Part shown: positions 34,968-46,955 of the stretch, piece after piece
Position numbering within the stretch: position 1 is the first letter of the stretch
Layout: every line of letters starts with the position of its first letter
Source: Phlebopus portentosus
Taxonomy: Eukaryota; Basidiomycota; Agaricomycetes; Boletales; Boletinellaceae
Assembly: GCA_037892935.1 (NCBI GenBank)
Contig: JAYXKI010000002.1
Coordinates: 186,001-250,000 of the forward strand
DNA: 64,000 nt
Direction of reading: 5' to 3'
Notes under the pieces: generated by a model
The model's input: only the letters and a program-made list of their open reading frames with translations
Told to the model about the DNA's origin: nothing
Databases searched by the model: none
Program-made: the position numbers and the translations under genes

Positions 34968-35698
34968 ATGGCTCTGATATTTATATTTGAGAGTGACAGG
35001 GAAAAATCTGCAGCTGGTGAGTCGACTTCAACTACATCCTCATCTGTCGTCTCAAGGAATCTATCGAGTCTGTCACCTTCCATGGATAATACGACGGGCA
35101 CGGGCGAGTCTCACAAGGCAGAGCCGCATGAAGGCGACAAAGCGACGCGTAAGTGAACACGTCGCGATGTTCATCAGTCTTGTACTCATCGTGCTCTCAA
35201 CACTACTAGCGTCTGTCGCTTTACTCGTCCCGGACGATCTCGAATTCCTCATGAATTTTTATCTCACTACACCCACAAGCAGTCCCATCGAACTGCAGCC
35301 CGCCGAGCCCGGTCGTCAAGAGGTCATAAGTGCTGATGACCACACGAATGCTGCAGCTCCTGCAGCACAGACCGCAGCTGTTGTACAGACTGAGTCCGCT
35401 TGCTCAGTGAAGAAGGGTTCCAGCTCCGCGTCAAAAGGAAAATCGCGTAAGGGCAACCGTGCCAATAAAATAAATCAGAGGCCTTGCAGTGATTGCCAGA
35501 GGCAACAAAAGAAGGTGTGTGCGATGGCATACCATCGTGCAAGTTACATCACTAACCAGCATTATCGCAATGTAGTGCGCAGTGGTCCAAAATGAACCGC
35601 GCCTATGTTTCCTTTGTCAGAAGAAAGGGAAGGAAAGGTGCCCTCCCTGGGCTGGTAGGAAGGGTAAAGGGAAATGCAAGGTTTGCCGTAGCTGCTGA
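34968..35698 (+). pseudogene. Cysteine-rich basic protein relic, copy 1
   Basis: The block starts with MALIFIFESDR and, with a frame change, reaches KGNRANKINQRPCSDCQRQQKK. A further frame then reads VQNEPRLCFLCQKKGKERC and ends KGKCKVCRSC plus stop at 35696-35698. The CxxC pairs suggest a zinc-binding module split by an intron between QQKK and the second half. Frames do not join without a stop, so I read it as a relic. Function unknown. Confidence 0.4.
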
Positions 35699-37052
35699 AG
35701 TTTGAGGTCTGCAAGACTAATGAGGTTCGAACGTGTAGCCATCGGGAACATACACCCCGAATGAAAACACTCCTGGATGTGGAACCCTCAGTTTCAACTA
35801 AGATATACTGCCCGGCTTCAGAATGATTCCTTCTGGTCAAACGTCGGCTGGCTATCCTCGTATATCTCTCTACGTTACTCCATCTTTTCGTGGACTATTT
35901 TGCTTGAGAAGACCGGTATACCTAGGCTACCCCGGAAATCTAGTTTCGTTCGTGTCCTTGATAATGTATTGGGCCCGTTAGTTCTCTATGTATTCTGATG
36001 ATGAACGCTTCCAAGCTTTTCTCGCCAAGTGCTCGTGTGGCCGAATGAACGAAAAGGCTCAGATGTAATGCAAATATCAGTAGCCTAGTGTTGCCTTTGG
36101 AATATAGCGGAATGTCGTTAGTGAGAACTTGGAAGCGCGGGTGAGAACGAAGCCACTACGTTCGTCAAGTCCAAGGCCAATCGAATCAATCGCCCGTTCT
36201 CAATCCACGAATTAAGAAGTGCAAAGAACGTTCGAGAGAACTTCTGGCAAGCCGTCAAGATGGTTCCCCTTCGTGTAATCATTCATCCATCAGTCCAACG
36301 ACTTGTTCGGATCCTAAGGAAATACAATGCACACTGGCACCACTCAAATTGGATTGCTCAACAATGAAGTCACGGATATGGTGGGATTGATTGTTTGTGG
36401 TTTACAAAAATGAATGATCTCGACTCTCAGATTCCTAGAACTAGCGTGGTCACTCTGCTGATAGAAAGGAGCGAAGAGCAAGAACAGATCGCAAGATGAA
36501 ATTATCCTGAAACATAAGAGGTATATCTCGGCCGGAACAAAAATGTCACATATCCTGGCGAGGAGAGTCAAATTTCCATTGAAACTGTCCAAATATCAAA
36601 ACGCGTATCACTTCTTGTCATTGCATCACTTCCATTGTCCTGGGCAATACATCACATCGTTCTTTTATTTAAATTCATCACATAGTCAAAGACTGAGTCA
36701 AATTGGCTGCTATTTTCGTTTATTATTTTGTGAATTGATGATCTGGATGCATATATTTTACCCGCGTCTTTTCATTGATGTATTGTGACCGGTTTCAAGA
36801 AGAGGGAACCTCATGGCTGTGCTCGACACATTAGTTTACAAGACCACGCTCATGAGGAACTTCATCATATCAGTCTCTGAGTCTACTGTTCATGATGATT
36901 CGGCATGGTCTGGTACTGCTTCAAAAAGAGGCGTCCATTTATAGTAACTCCGCTTGAGCAAACGAGTTGTTGCACTACGGGCAATTTACAGTAAATTGAT
37001 ATTTTCTTTATCAGCAAAGAATATCATTGAGGTAGATGTTTTTTTGATGATA

Positions 37053-37254
37053 CAGGTGGGTACATTAAGTCTTCGGCCCCCCTGCTTTAGGAAGGAGGAT
37101 TTGCATGCTTTATATGGTACCATAAGCGTCTGGCCAACTTGCTCATATCAGCAAAGATGAGGGATCACCTCGTTTCGCAGTCGTTTGTTTCCCGAGAAGG
37201 CATGTAAATCACCTTCCATAAATAGGGGGGCCGAAGACTTAACGTACCCACCTG
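37053..37254. mobile_element. 202-bp MITE with TA target duplication
   Basis: Terminal inverted repeats of about 50 bp begin CAGGTGGGTACATTAAGTC and include CTTCGGCCCCCCT. TA flanks both ends (37051-37052 and 37255-37256), the target duplication of Tc1/mariner elements. There is no ORF. It sits inside the left terminal region of insertion A, so it arrived later. Confidence 0.75.
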
Positions 37255-37289
37255 TATTTTCAATATCAAAGTGCCATTTAATTTATTTT

Positions 37290-37400
37290 AAATATCATTC
37301 TGTATATCAATGTCAATGATAATTCACACGATGAACGGGCAATGAGTGGGCGAAACGAGGGCACATATTGGGTAAGGGCGCGCTAGGGGCACATAGCGGG
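37290..37400. repeat. Left subterminal inverted repeat of insertion A
   Basis: Runs from AATATCATTCTGTATATC to a series of GGGC-containing words (AACGGGC, GTGGGCG, AGGGCAC, AAGGGCGC, GGGGCAC). It pairs with 38691-38872, which has about 69 extra bases of the same motif type. Confidence 0.65.
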
Positions 37401-37679
37401 GATATCTACACCCGCTATTGTGTTGCTTTGTTCGAACTCCAGCATAACAAGTATTTATTCTGCAGACAAGTAGTATACAGTGAAATGAGTGCTTGAATTT
37501 GTGATCATTGACGTTGAATATTTTAGTGCGTCGTCTCCGAATGAAAACCATGCCGTTTCCGATATAGACACGAACTGCATAACGGTCCTGTTCGCTTGGG
37601 GTGAACTGATCTGCCTGGGGACCCACGCTATTTGACTGAGTTTGCCCCGAGTCTCCTCGGCCTAGGAACGCTACACGGA

Positions 37680-38640
37680 GATCAGAAACAACATAAGGCG
37701 GAAGTGATATGACATACTGCATGTTCGTTTTATCACCACCGAATTCGGCATTGTACGGAGGAGTGGCGGAAAGATTGAGACAAAAGGCTGCATAAAATTG
37801 GTCAGAGTTCAGACGTGAATATATAGGTTGGGCACGCATTCGAATACGACATTAGTCGCACCCTGCGACACATCATAGACATTTTGTGCAACGATGGCTG
37901 TCGGCTGAACAGGACATAACTGCGTTGATAGATAAATTAGACCAGATCAAGCGCTACTGAATGGTAGACTTACTCTCCGCTTTTTTGATGCCATTCAACG
38001 ACCCATCCATACTGAAGAAATTCATCCGCAGCTTATTGTACCGAAGATCTACACGCTCCCCGGTATCTCGAATCACATATCGCGCTCCAGGGTATTCTCT
38101 CGCACGAGCTCTTGTAACTGGTGAGAGTCATGGCGATGCTCCTCGGCTCGTCAGCTTGGTCAAGTTCCAGGCTTGGCTCTCCGCTGACGACAGTACGTGC
38201 CCAAAAATCGACATCAAGTTACCACGTAGACGACCCTCCTTGCCTTTTAACGAGCGCGAATAGCTTTGACGGGTCGACCAGACTTTTGTAGAGCGTAAGG
38301 TATCCCAGCAATGTCGTGGTCCATGACTACATGGAACTGAACATAAAAGTGGTAAGTGGTCTCTTACCACATATCTGATTGCTTACCTGGAGCAACTGCT
38401 CAAACTCAGATATTATGGGCTGGAGAGCCTTTTCCTTCACATCCGCATACAATCGCAGACGCTTTTATGATGTCGCCCAGTTTATACGTCAAATCGTCCT
38501 CACTGCGCAAGGCTCCACCGTCGGTGGAATTGCTTGGACGCACCGGAGGAGGTTGGACAGGCAGTACCGTGAAAGTCATTCAGTCCGAACGCGCGTACTC
38601 TTCTGATGACCCGAGTAAAGCAAGATCATCTGCAAAGATT
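37680..38640 (-). pseudogene. RPB1: Captured fragment of RPB1 (RNA polymerase II largest subunit)
   Basis: Minus-strand translation gives RPB1 blocks in order: [52 protein letters not shown], then [56 protein letters not shown], and finally AFCLNLSATPPYNAEFGGD. The last aligns with the catalytic NADFDGD loop, with two of its aspartates replaced. A 60-nt intron (38337-38396) with GT..AG ends is still present, so capture was from DNA, not from mRNA. There are stops (for instance TGA at 38580-38582 on the minus strand in place of the Trp codon) and frameshifts. It is non-functional. Confidence 0.85.
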
Positions 38641-38690
38641 TCTCTCAAAACGTTATTGACCTCGGCGGGCTATAACGCGCGCGCTACGTG

Positions 38691-38872
38691 CCCGCTATGT
38701 GCCCCTAGCGCGCCCTTACCGTGCCGACAGTGCGCCCCCATCCCGCCGCAGTTCACCCCCCCTCTGCCCACCGTGTGCCCACAACATGCCCAATATCTGC
38801 CCTCGTTGCGCCCGCTCATCGCCCGTTCATCATGTAAATTATCATTGGCATTGATATACAGAATGATATTTA
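38691..38872. repeat. Right subterminal inverted repeat of insertion A
   Basis: Reverse-complement partner of 37290-37400, with many GTGCCC/GCGCCC words at short spacing. Such clustered subterminal motifs are typical transposase-binding arrays, but binding here is inference. Confidence 0.6.
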
Positions 38873-39186
38873 CTGTACTAGGTTTAGATGCACGTGCACG
38901 TGGATATATTTTATATCCTGAATGGAGATATTCATACTTATATAATGCATATAAACTTCACATAGGGGGCAAAACCCTATTTCCGAATCTGAAACTTTTG
39001 ATCCGGAACTGAAATCCAGCCAATCAGAGAGAAGAGTTCCAATTCTGTTTCTATATAAGCTGTTCAGAAACGCAATTCTGTACCCTGTGCGATCAATTTC
39101 TGATCATTTATCATCATTAATAAAATACTCTATTATCCGTAGTGTTGTGCATGTGATCGATCCACGTGATGGCTACTTTTCCTTCC

Positions 39187-39700
39187 ACTACGGGCAATTT
39201 AGTATTTTACATCGGATGATAAATGGATTGATATGTAATTTGATATTTTCAATATCATTCAATATCATTATGCATATCCTCATTAGGGATATTTTGAATA
39301 TCATCGAAGTATTTAGAATATCATCAAAGCAGATATTCTGATTGACCAATCGGGATAATTTTTATGCAGCTGTTTTGCAAGGATATCTGCTTCGATGATA
39401 TTCTAAATATCGGGGCTTGTTTTTTGTTGTACCAGTCCTAATGAGTTCTCCGGGGCACTCCAAATATGCATAGTATTTTGGCCACCAATCATGGCACCAA
39501 CAATGCGGTTCTTGACTGGCGATGCAATGGGATTGAATGATATTGCGAGAAAATATCAAACTTTTGTCACCCAGCTGTATAATGCATATATCAATCCATT
39601 TTTCATCATCCGGGAAAAAATACGGGTAAATTGGCTCCCGTCACGGTTTGGAAATGAGTTTTTGCCCGGCCAAGTGTTGTGCACGTGCACTGGACGTGAG
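39187..39700. mobile_element. Insertion B: small inverted-repeat element related to A
   Basis: Starts ACTACGGGCAATTTAGTATT, close to both ends of insertion A. Near the other end the reverse complement gives a matching GCCAATTTACCCGTATT, then GGATGATGAAAAATGGATTG. An inner hairpin joins AGTATTTAGAATATCATC with GATGATATTCTAAATATC. It is absent from units 2-4. No ORF of note. The right border is approximate. Confidence 0.55.
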
Positions 39701-39730
39701 TGAACTTAGGGACGCTATCTCTTTACCAAA

Positions 39731-40279
39731 ATGAATGTAATTGGGAGCATATTTCTTGAAGATGCTGCTCGACAACGCGTTTTGTCTCCATCGCCAACGG
39801 CTCTACCCATGTCGCCTGTTCTACATCCTCCAGGTCGGTTTGCACCGCCACCTATAGACCCGCAACTTTCTCTCGAACTGCGAATACGTTGGCTAGAAGT
39901 CCTGCTTCTTGGAATCAAGCAGGACGCATCTACCAAATCTCCGAAAGAGAGAGCAGAGGCTAAAGAGAAGAAAGAAGGAAAACGAGAAGAGAGGAGGCGC
40001 TGGTTTGGAAGCCGAGTAAACTCAGACGAGGTTTGACAAGGTAGTCGAAAGTAATGTTGGACTACGGATGGTTTATGGATCTACATAAGTAAGCTCCGTT
40101 CCAATTCAGCTTTATATGTGGTTTAAATCGATCGCGAATACAAATGACCAACATACCCAGATTCTCACACCCGTGTTCGCATTGCCGGGTGCGTCTGCAC
40201 CGCCGTCCCTTCATCGGTGAGCCCAGGAGAACCAGTCGCGATTCTTGCTGAGATAGAACCTGAGATCAACGGGAACTGA
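39731..40279 (+). pseudogene. Relic of a conserved Agaricomycete coiled-coil gene, unit 1
   Basis: Starts MNVIGSIFLEDAARQRVLS, then PPIDPQLSLELRIRWLE, a Lys/Glu-rich helix, and near the end of the exon a Leu/Asp-rich piece. After an intron-like gap ending CAG at 40160 the frame ILTPVFALPGAS, then EIEPEING, ends at a stop (40277-40279). From memory this order matches a multi-copy Agaricomycete family of unknown function whose full length is several hundred residues; all unit copies are cut short. Confidence 0.5.
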
Positions 40280-40979
40280 GTATCATCGAGAAGAGAGGGG
40301 TTCTTGGCGCGGGAGACATTGGAAGGCGTGTTTTTTCCGTCCTCAGAAATTTGATTCTTGGCCTTATAAAGCTGCATTTCATAGAGTATGGAGGCCTGGT
40401 TCCGCAAATATAGGCACTACAAAACCACATTCTGAAGACCTTGCTACAGTTTCGAGCATGGAGCGGCGAATATCAAATGTTCTAAGACAGTACTCGACAC
40501 GTTCGTCTTTCTAGACATTCATTTATATGTCTTTGTTCTTTGGCGCGGCTCTCGCTAGATTGTCTTGAAGCCGAGAACACGGATGTCCGGTATATCGAGC
40601 CTCTTGTATTGGTATCGCTGAAGCGGGACGACCGATTAATCCTCAGATAGAAGGGCTGAGCTTGACAAATGACGTCAAACGGGGGGCATTGAAAGTTTCA
40701 TGCGATCAAGGCACTACATCCTCTTAATATCAAGGGAGAAAGCGGAAGCGATAAGCCTGCTTTCTCATGACTGGACTGGGATACTTCCATGGCTTTTAGT
40801 ACAGACACGTGTCGCTTCAAATTCGTATATCTGAATAGCTTCGCAGGAATTGTCGGTCTTCTGCCGCCCCTTCTGATAACTAGCCAGAATCTCTTCTGTT
40901 TGATCTGCCTATGAGGTTGATGAAGCGGTGGACATTTTAGGTAGGTTTCACAGAGGGTAAAGGGTTTCCGACGATAAAA

Positions 40980-41207
40980 ATGGCAAATGATGCGAACTCC
41001 GACGATGGTAAAAGATGCGAAATCTATTTACTGTCCGTCTGGCGCTCCTTTCCGCCCTCGATAATCGGACTTCACCAGGTCCACTCTGTCGGGAGCTTGA
41101 AGACTAATCAGGTTTATCTTGTTCTCCTTCACGACGCATGTGGCCTGACAATATTGCCCTTTTCCTTCGCAGGATTTATAGTGGTGGACGTAAGGTGGAC
41201 TCCGTGA
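40980..41207 (+). pseudogene. Short unit ORF, copy 2
   Basis: 75 codons starting MANDANSDDGKRCEIYLL; same leader as copies 1, 3 and 4. No domain recognised. Confidence 0.35.
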
Positions 41208-41961
41208 CCAACAATGAACTGTGGATTACCTGCATATATGTGGTATTGGAACTCCGAAAGAAAACAATAAACGGACGTTCTGTCTAGGTGCAATACTACA
41301 TCTCAAGGGCTTTTATAACGTTTCGGATGATACAATTGACTTTTTGTGCTGACCCTTGTATACTGTGCCAAATCAAACTCATGTATAAGGCGTGCTGCTG
41401 TGCCGAGGCGCTCGTTGAGGGCTTCGTTCATTGGGAAAACTGTGACAGGTATTTTCTTGCGGATCGATAAATTTGCGCCGCGCCAGATGAGTGTGCTGCT
41501 TCTATCTGTCCGAAAGCGTTCCACCAATCCCAATGCATCAAACTGATAGGGTCAGCGTGACTGCTATGGACCATAGTATGTAGACACCTGATGATCCCGC
41601 GTAGCAACCGGAATTTGGGAGGCTTACTTCATGGCAATGCTGAGAAGAGTTCGCTTCTGCCTTCTTTGCCGGACGAGTCGATCTTGATGCGAGTCAGAAA
41701 GAGGTCAAATTTCCGGTTATACCAAAGACAGGCGATAATGTAGGGTATTTCGCATTAAAAGGGTGTGAGTATTGTCACGGCTTGATTATGTAGCGGGAGT
41801 CGAAGCACCCAACCCTTTTCAATGAATGATGGACTGTTGTGTTTCGTGACGGCGATACACCAACATCCCCCCACCTCCACGACCATTTCTTGCTACTCAG
41901 GCAGCATGGGCCCTTCCAGTACTCGGACATTTCTTTCCATATTCTGCAAGCTGACGGCGAC

Positions 41962-42678
41962 ATGGCTCTGATATTTATATTTGAGAGTGACAGGGATAAA
42001 TCTGCAGCTGGTGAGTCGTCTTCAACTACATCCTCATCTGTCGTCGCAAGGAATCGAGTCTGTCACCTTCCATGGATAATACGACGAACACAGGCGAGTC
42101 TCACAAGATAGAGCCGCAAGCGATGCGTAAGTGAACACGTCGTGATGTTCATCAGTCTTGTACTCATTGTGCTCCCAGTTCGACCAGCGTCTGTCGCTAT
42201 ACTCGCCCCGGACGATCTCGAATTCCTCATGAACTTTTATCTCACTGCACCCACAAGCAGTCCCATCGAACTGAAGCCTGCCGAGCCCGGTTGTCAAGAG
42301 GTTGCAAGTACTGATACCCACATGAATGCCGCAGCTCCTGCAGCACGGACCATTGTCGTTGTACAGATGGAATCCGTTTGCTCAATGATGAAGGATTCCA
42401 TCCTCGTGTTGAAGGGAAAATCGAGTAAGGGCAACCGTGCCAATAAAATAAATCAGAGGCCTTGCAGTGATTGCCAGAGGCAACAAAAGAAGGTGCGTGT
42501 GATGGCATACCATCGTGCAAGTTACATCACTAACACCAGCAATATCGCAATCTAGTGTACAGTGGTCCAAGATGAACCGCGCCTATGTTTCCTTTGTCAG
42601 AAGAAAGGGAAGGAGAGCTGCCCTCCCTGGGCTAGTAGGAAGGGTAAAGGGAAACGCAAGGTTTGCCGTAGCTGCTGA
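41962..42678 (+). pseudogene. Cysteine-rich basic protein relic, copy 2
   Basis: Same landmarks as copy 1. The end of its first conserved segment is PCSDCQRQQKKV; the KCKVC-type tail here reads through GNARFA in the open frame and keeps the final Cys codons in another. Broken by frameshifts. Confidence 0.35.
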
Positions 42679-44047
42679 AGTTTGAGGTCTGCAAGACTAA
42701 TGAGGTTCGAACGTGTAGCCATCGGGAACGTACACCCCGAATGAAAACACTCCTGGATGTGGAACCCTCAATTTCAACTAAGACATACTGCCCGGCTTCA
42801 GAGTGATTCCTTCTGGTCAACGTCGGCTGGCTATCCTCGTGCACCTGTCTACGTTACTCCATGCTTTTGATCTTTTCGTGGACTGCTTTGCTTGAGAAGA
42901 CCGGTATACCTAGGATTCCCCAGAAATCTAGTTTCGTTCGTGTCCTCGATAATATATTGCGCCCGTTCTCTATGTATTCTGATGATGAACGCTTCCAATC
43001 CTTTCTTGCCAAGTGACCGTGTGGCCGAATGAACGAAAAGGCTCAGATGTAATGCAAATTTCAGTAGCCTAGTATTGCCTTTGGAATATAGCGGAATGTC
43101 GTTAGTGAGAACTTGGAAGTGCGGGTGGGAACGAAGCCACTATGTTCGTTAAGTCCAGGGCCAATCGAATCAGTGCCCCGTTCTTAATCCGCGAATTAAG
43201 ACACGAATTAAGAAGTGCAAAGAACGTTCGAGAGAACTTGTGACAAGCCGTCAAGATGGTTCCCCTTCGTCTAATCATTCATTCATCAATCCAATGACTT
43301 GTTCGGATCCTAAGGAAATACAATGCACACTGGCACCACTCAAATTGGATTGCTCAACAATGAAGTCACGGATATGGTGGGCTTGACTGTTTGTGGGTTA
43401 CAAAAATGAATGATCTCGCCTCTCAGATTCCTAGAACTAGCGTGATCACTCTGCTGATAGAAAAGAGCGAAGAGTTAGGACAGATCTCAAGATGAAACTA
43501 TCCTGAAACAATTGGGGAGTGTCTCTGCCGGAACAAAAATGTCACATATTCTGGCAAGGAGAGTCAAAATTCCATTGAAGCTGTCCAAATATCAAGACAC
43601 GTATCACTTCTTGTCATTTCATTACTTCCATTGCCCTGGACAATGCAGCACATGGCTCTCCTATCGAATTTCATCACATACTCAAGGTCGGATTGGTTGC
43701 TATTTATATTTGTTATTTTGTGAATTGATGATCTGGATGCATATCTTGCCCCATGTCTTTTCGTCGATGTACTGTCACCGGTTCCAAGAAGAGGGGTACC
43801 TTATGGATGCGCTCGAAGCATCAGTATTACAAGACTACACTCATGAAGCAATTATCATATCAGTCTCTGAGAGTATCATCCATGATGATTCGGCATGTCC
43901 GATACAGCTTCAAACGGAGATGTCCGTTTATAGTAACTCCACGCGAACTAACGCGCTGTTGTTCAATGTTGACGTGGTCGATCCACGTGATGGCTACTAC
44001 CAGTAGCCTTGCTCAGAACAAAAGGACACCATCTCTCTTGCACAAAA

Positions 44048-44593
44048 ATGAATGTAATTGGGAGCGTATTACTCGGAGATGCTGCTCGACAACGCGTTTT
44101 GTCTCTATCGCCAACGTCTCCATCCATGTCGCCTGTTTCAATTTCCCTAGGTCGGTTTGTCCCGCCACCAATAGACCCGCAACTTTCTCTCGAACTGCGA
44201 ATACGTTGGCTAGAAGTCCTGCTTCTCGGAATCAAGCAGGATGCATCTCCCAAATCTCTGAAAGAGGGATCAAAGGCTAAAGAAGAAGAGAAACAAGGAG
44301 AAAGGGAAACGCTGGTTTTGGAAGCCGAGCAAACTCAGAAGAGATTTGACGAGGTAGCAGAAAGTAATGTTGGACCACGGATGGTCTGTGGATCTACATA
44401 AGTAAGCTCCGTTCCAATTCAGCTTTATCTGTGGTTTAAATCGATCGCGAATACAAGTGACCAACATACCCAGATTCTCACACCCGTGTTCGCATTGCCG
44501 GGTGCATCTGCACCACCGTCGTATTCATCGACGAGCCCAGAAGAACCTGACGCGATTCTTGCTGAGATAGAACCTGAGATCAGTGGGAACTGA
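44048..44593 (+). pseudogene. Relic of the conserved coiled-coil gene, unit 2
   Basis: Best preserved copy: MNVIGSVLLGDAARQRV, PPIDPQLSLELRIRWLE, a Glu-rich helix reaching FDEVAESNVG, then intron and ILTPVFALPGASAPPSY to a stop at 44591-44593. The frame breaks just before the intron. Confidence 0.5.
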
Positions 44594-45275
44594 GTATCAT
44601 CGAGAAGAGAGGGGTTCCTGGCGAGGGGGAAATTGGAAGGCATGTTTTTCCCGTCCACAGAAATATGATTCTTGGCCTTATTTTATACAGTACGAAGATC
44701 TGGTTCCGCAAGTATAGGCACTACAAAAGCACATTCTGAAGACTTTGCTACAGTTTCGGGCATGGGGCGGCGAATAACAAATGCTCTAAGACAGTACTCG
44801 ACACGTTCGTCTTTCTAGACATCTTGTTCATTGGCTTGGCTTTCGCTAGATTGCCTTGAAGCCGAGAACACGGTTGTCCGGTCTCGAGGGCTGACGAAAC
44901 CCTCGTGTTGGTATCGCTGAAGCGAGATGACCAATTAATCCTCAAATAGAAGGGCTGAGCTTGACAATTGATGTCAAACGGACATTGAAGATTTCATGCG
45001 ATCAGGGCACTATATTCTCTTAATATCAAGGGAGAAGGCGGAAGCGATCGGCCTGCTTTCTCATGACTGACCTGAGATACTTCCTTGGCTTTTAGTACAG
45101 ACATGCGTCGCTTCAAATTCGTATATCTGAATAGCTTCGCAGGAAATGTCGGTCTTCTGTCGCCCCTTCTGATAACTAGCCAGAATATCTTCTGTTTGAT
45201 CTGTCTATGAGGTTGCAGAAGCGGTGGACTTATTAGGTAGGTTTCACAGAGGGTAAAGGGTTTCCGACGATAAAA

Positions 45276-45503
45276 ATGGCAAATGATGCGAACTCCGACG
45301 ATGGTAAAAGATGCGAAATCTATTTACTGTCCGCCTGGCGCTCCTTTCCGCCTTCGATAATCGGACTTCACCAGGTCCACTCTGTCGGGAGCTTGAAGAC
45401 TAATCAGGTCTATCTTGTTCTCCTTCGCGAGGCATGTGGCCTGACAATATTGCCCTTTTCCTTCGCAGGACTTATAGTGGTGGACGTAAGGTGGACTCCG
45501 TGA
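45276..45503 (+). pseudogene. Short unit ORF, copy 3
   Basis: 75 codons, MANDANSDDGKRCEIYLL start, same frame as the other copies. Confidence 0.35.
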
Positions 45504-46232
45504 CCAACAATGAACTGTGGATTACCTGCATATATGTGGTATTGGAACTCCGAAAGAAAACAATAAACGGACGTTCTGTCTAGGTGCAATACTACATCTC
45601 AAGGGCTTTTATAACGTTTCGGATGATAAAATCGACTTTTTGTGCTGACCCTTGTATACTGTGCCAAATCAAACTCATGTATAAGGCGTGCTGCTGTGCC
45701 GAGGCGCTCGTTGAGGGCTTCGTTCATTGAAGGAAAAGTAACAGGTTTTTTCTTGCGGGAAGCGATAATTTTACGCCGCGCCAGATGAGTGTGCTGCTTC
45801 TGTCTGTCCGAAAGCGTTTCAAAGCATCAAACTGATAGGGTCAGCGTGACTGCTATGGAACCGGAATTTGGGAGGCTTACTTCGTGGCAATGCGGGGAAA
45901 AGTTCATTTATGCCTTCCTTGCCGGACGAGTCGATCTTGATGTGAGTCAGAAAGAGGACAAAATTCCAGCTATCCCAGAGACGGGCTTTAGTACTTTTCT
46001 GGAGTGTAGCGTAGAGTACGCCGCATTAAAAGGGTGTGAGTATTGTCACGGCTTGATTATGTAGCGGGAGTCGAAGTACCCAACTCTTTTCAATGAATGA
46101 TGGGCTGTTGTGTTTCGTGATGGCGATACACCAGCATCCCCCAACCGCCATGACCATTTCTTGTTACTCAGACAGCATGGGCCCATCTAGTACTCGGACC
46201 TGTATTTCCATATTCTGCAAGTTGGCGGCGAC

Positions 46233-46955
46233 ATGGCTCTGATATTTATATTTGAGAGTGACAGGAAGAAAACTGCAGCTGGTGAGTCGACTTCAACTAC
46301 ATCCTCGTCTGTCGTCGCAAGGCATCTTTCGAGTCTGTCACCTTCCATGGATAATACGACGAACACGGGCGAGTCTCACAAGACAGAGCCGCATGAAGGC
46401 GACAAAGCGATGCGTAAGTGAACACGTCGTGATATTCATCAGTCTTGTACTCATCGTGCTCTCGACACGACTAGCGTCTGTCACTTTACTCATCCCGGAC
46501 GATTTCGAATTCCATATGAACTTTTATCATACTATACCCACCAGCAATATCATCGAGCTGCAGCCTGCCGAGCTCTTTTGTCAAGAGGTCATAAGTACTG
46601 ATACCCACATGAATGCCGAAGCTCCTGCAGCACAGGCCACGGCCGTAGTACAGACGGAATCCGCTTGCTCAGTGAAGAAGGGTTCCAGCTCCGCGTCAAA
46701 GGGAAAATCGCGCAAAGGCAACCGTGCCAATAAAATAAATCAGAGGCCTTGCAGTGATTGCCAGAGGCAACAAAAGAAGGTGCGTGTGATGACAAGCCAT
46801 CGTGCAAGTTACATCACTAACACCAGCATTATCGCAATCTAGTGTACAGTGGTCCAAAATGAACCGCGCTTATGTTTCCTTTGTCAGAAGAAAGGGAAGG
46901 AGAGGTGCCCCCCTGGGCTTGTAAAGGGAAACGCAAGGTTTGCCGTAGCTGCTGA
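46233..46955 (+). pseudogene. Cysteine-rich basic protein relic, copy 3
   Basis: Encodes KGNRANKINQRPCSDCQRQQ in an open frame of 196 codons (46252-46842) that is also open, with the same length, in unit 4. The second half, QNEPRLCFLCQKKGKERC, is shifted by a short deletion. Confidence 0.4.

Larger units (their letters stand above)
36974..39143. mobile_element. Insertion A: TIR element carrying a captured RPB1 fragment
   Basis: Absent from units 2 and 3 at the same place. It begins ACTACGGGCAATTTACAG and ends CTATTATCCGTAGT, i.e. imperfect terminal inverted repeats. Flanks GTTGTTGCA and GTTGTGCA may be a decayed target duplication of about 8 bp. Long subterminal inverted repeats (37290-37400 and 38691-38872) rich in GGGC/GCCC motifs bracket a decayed fragment of the RPB1 gene. 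No transposase was recognised, so it would need one supplied in trans. Confidence 0.7.
33523..40563 (+). repeat. Tandem unit 1 (with two insertions)
   Basis: Carries the short ORF at 33945-34172, the cysteine-rich block to 35698, and the coiled-coil gene start at 39731. Insertions A (36974-39143) and B (39187-about 39700) are absent at the equivalent places in units 2 and 3, which makes their borders easy to place. Confidence 0.85.
40564..44854 (+). repeat. Tandem unit 2
   Basis: 4,291 bp from TTGAAGCCGAGAACA to the same point in unit 3. Contains the short ORF (40980-41207), the cysteine-rich block (41962-42678) and the coiled-coil gene start (44048). Neither insertion A nor B is present. 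Confidence 0.85.

Noticed and set aside
38356..39012. Plus-strand open frame of 218 codons inside insertion A
   Set aside because: It is antisense to the RPB1 fragment and then runs through the GCCC-rich repeat; its sequence is explained by the other strand.
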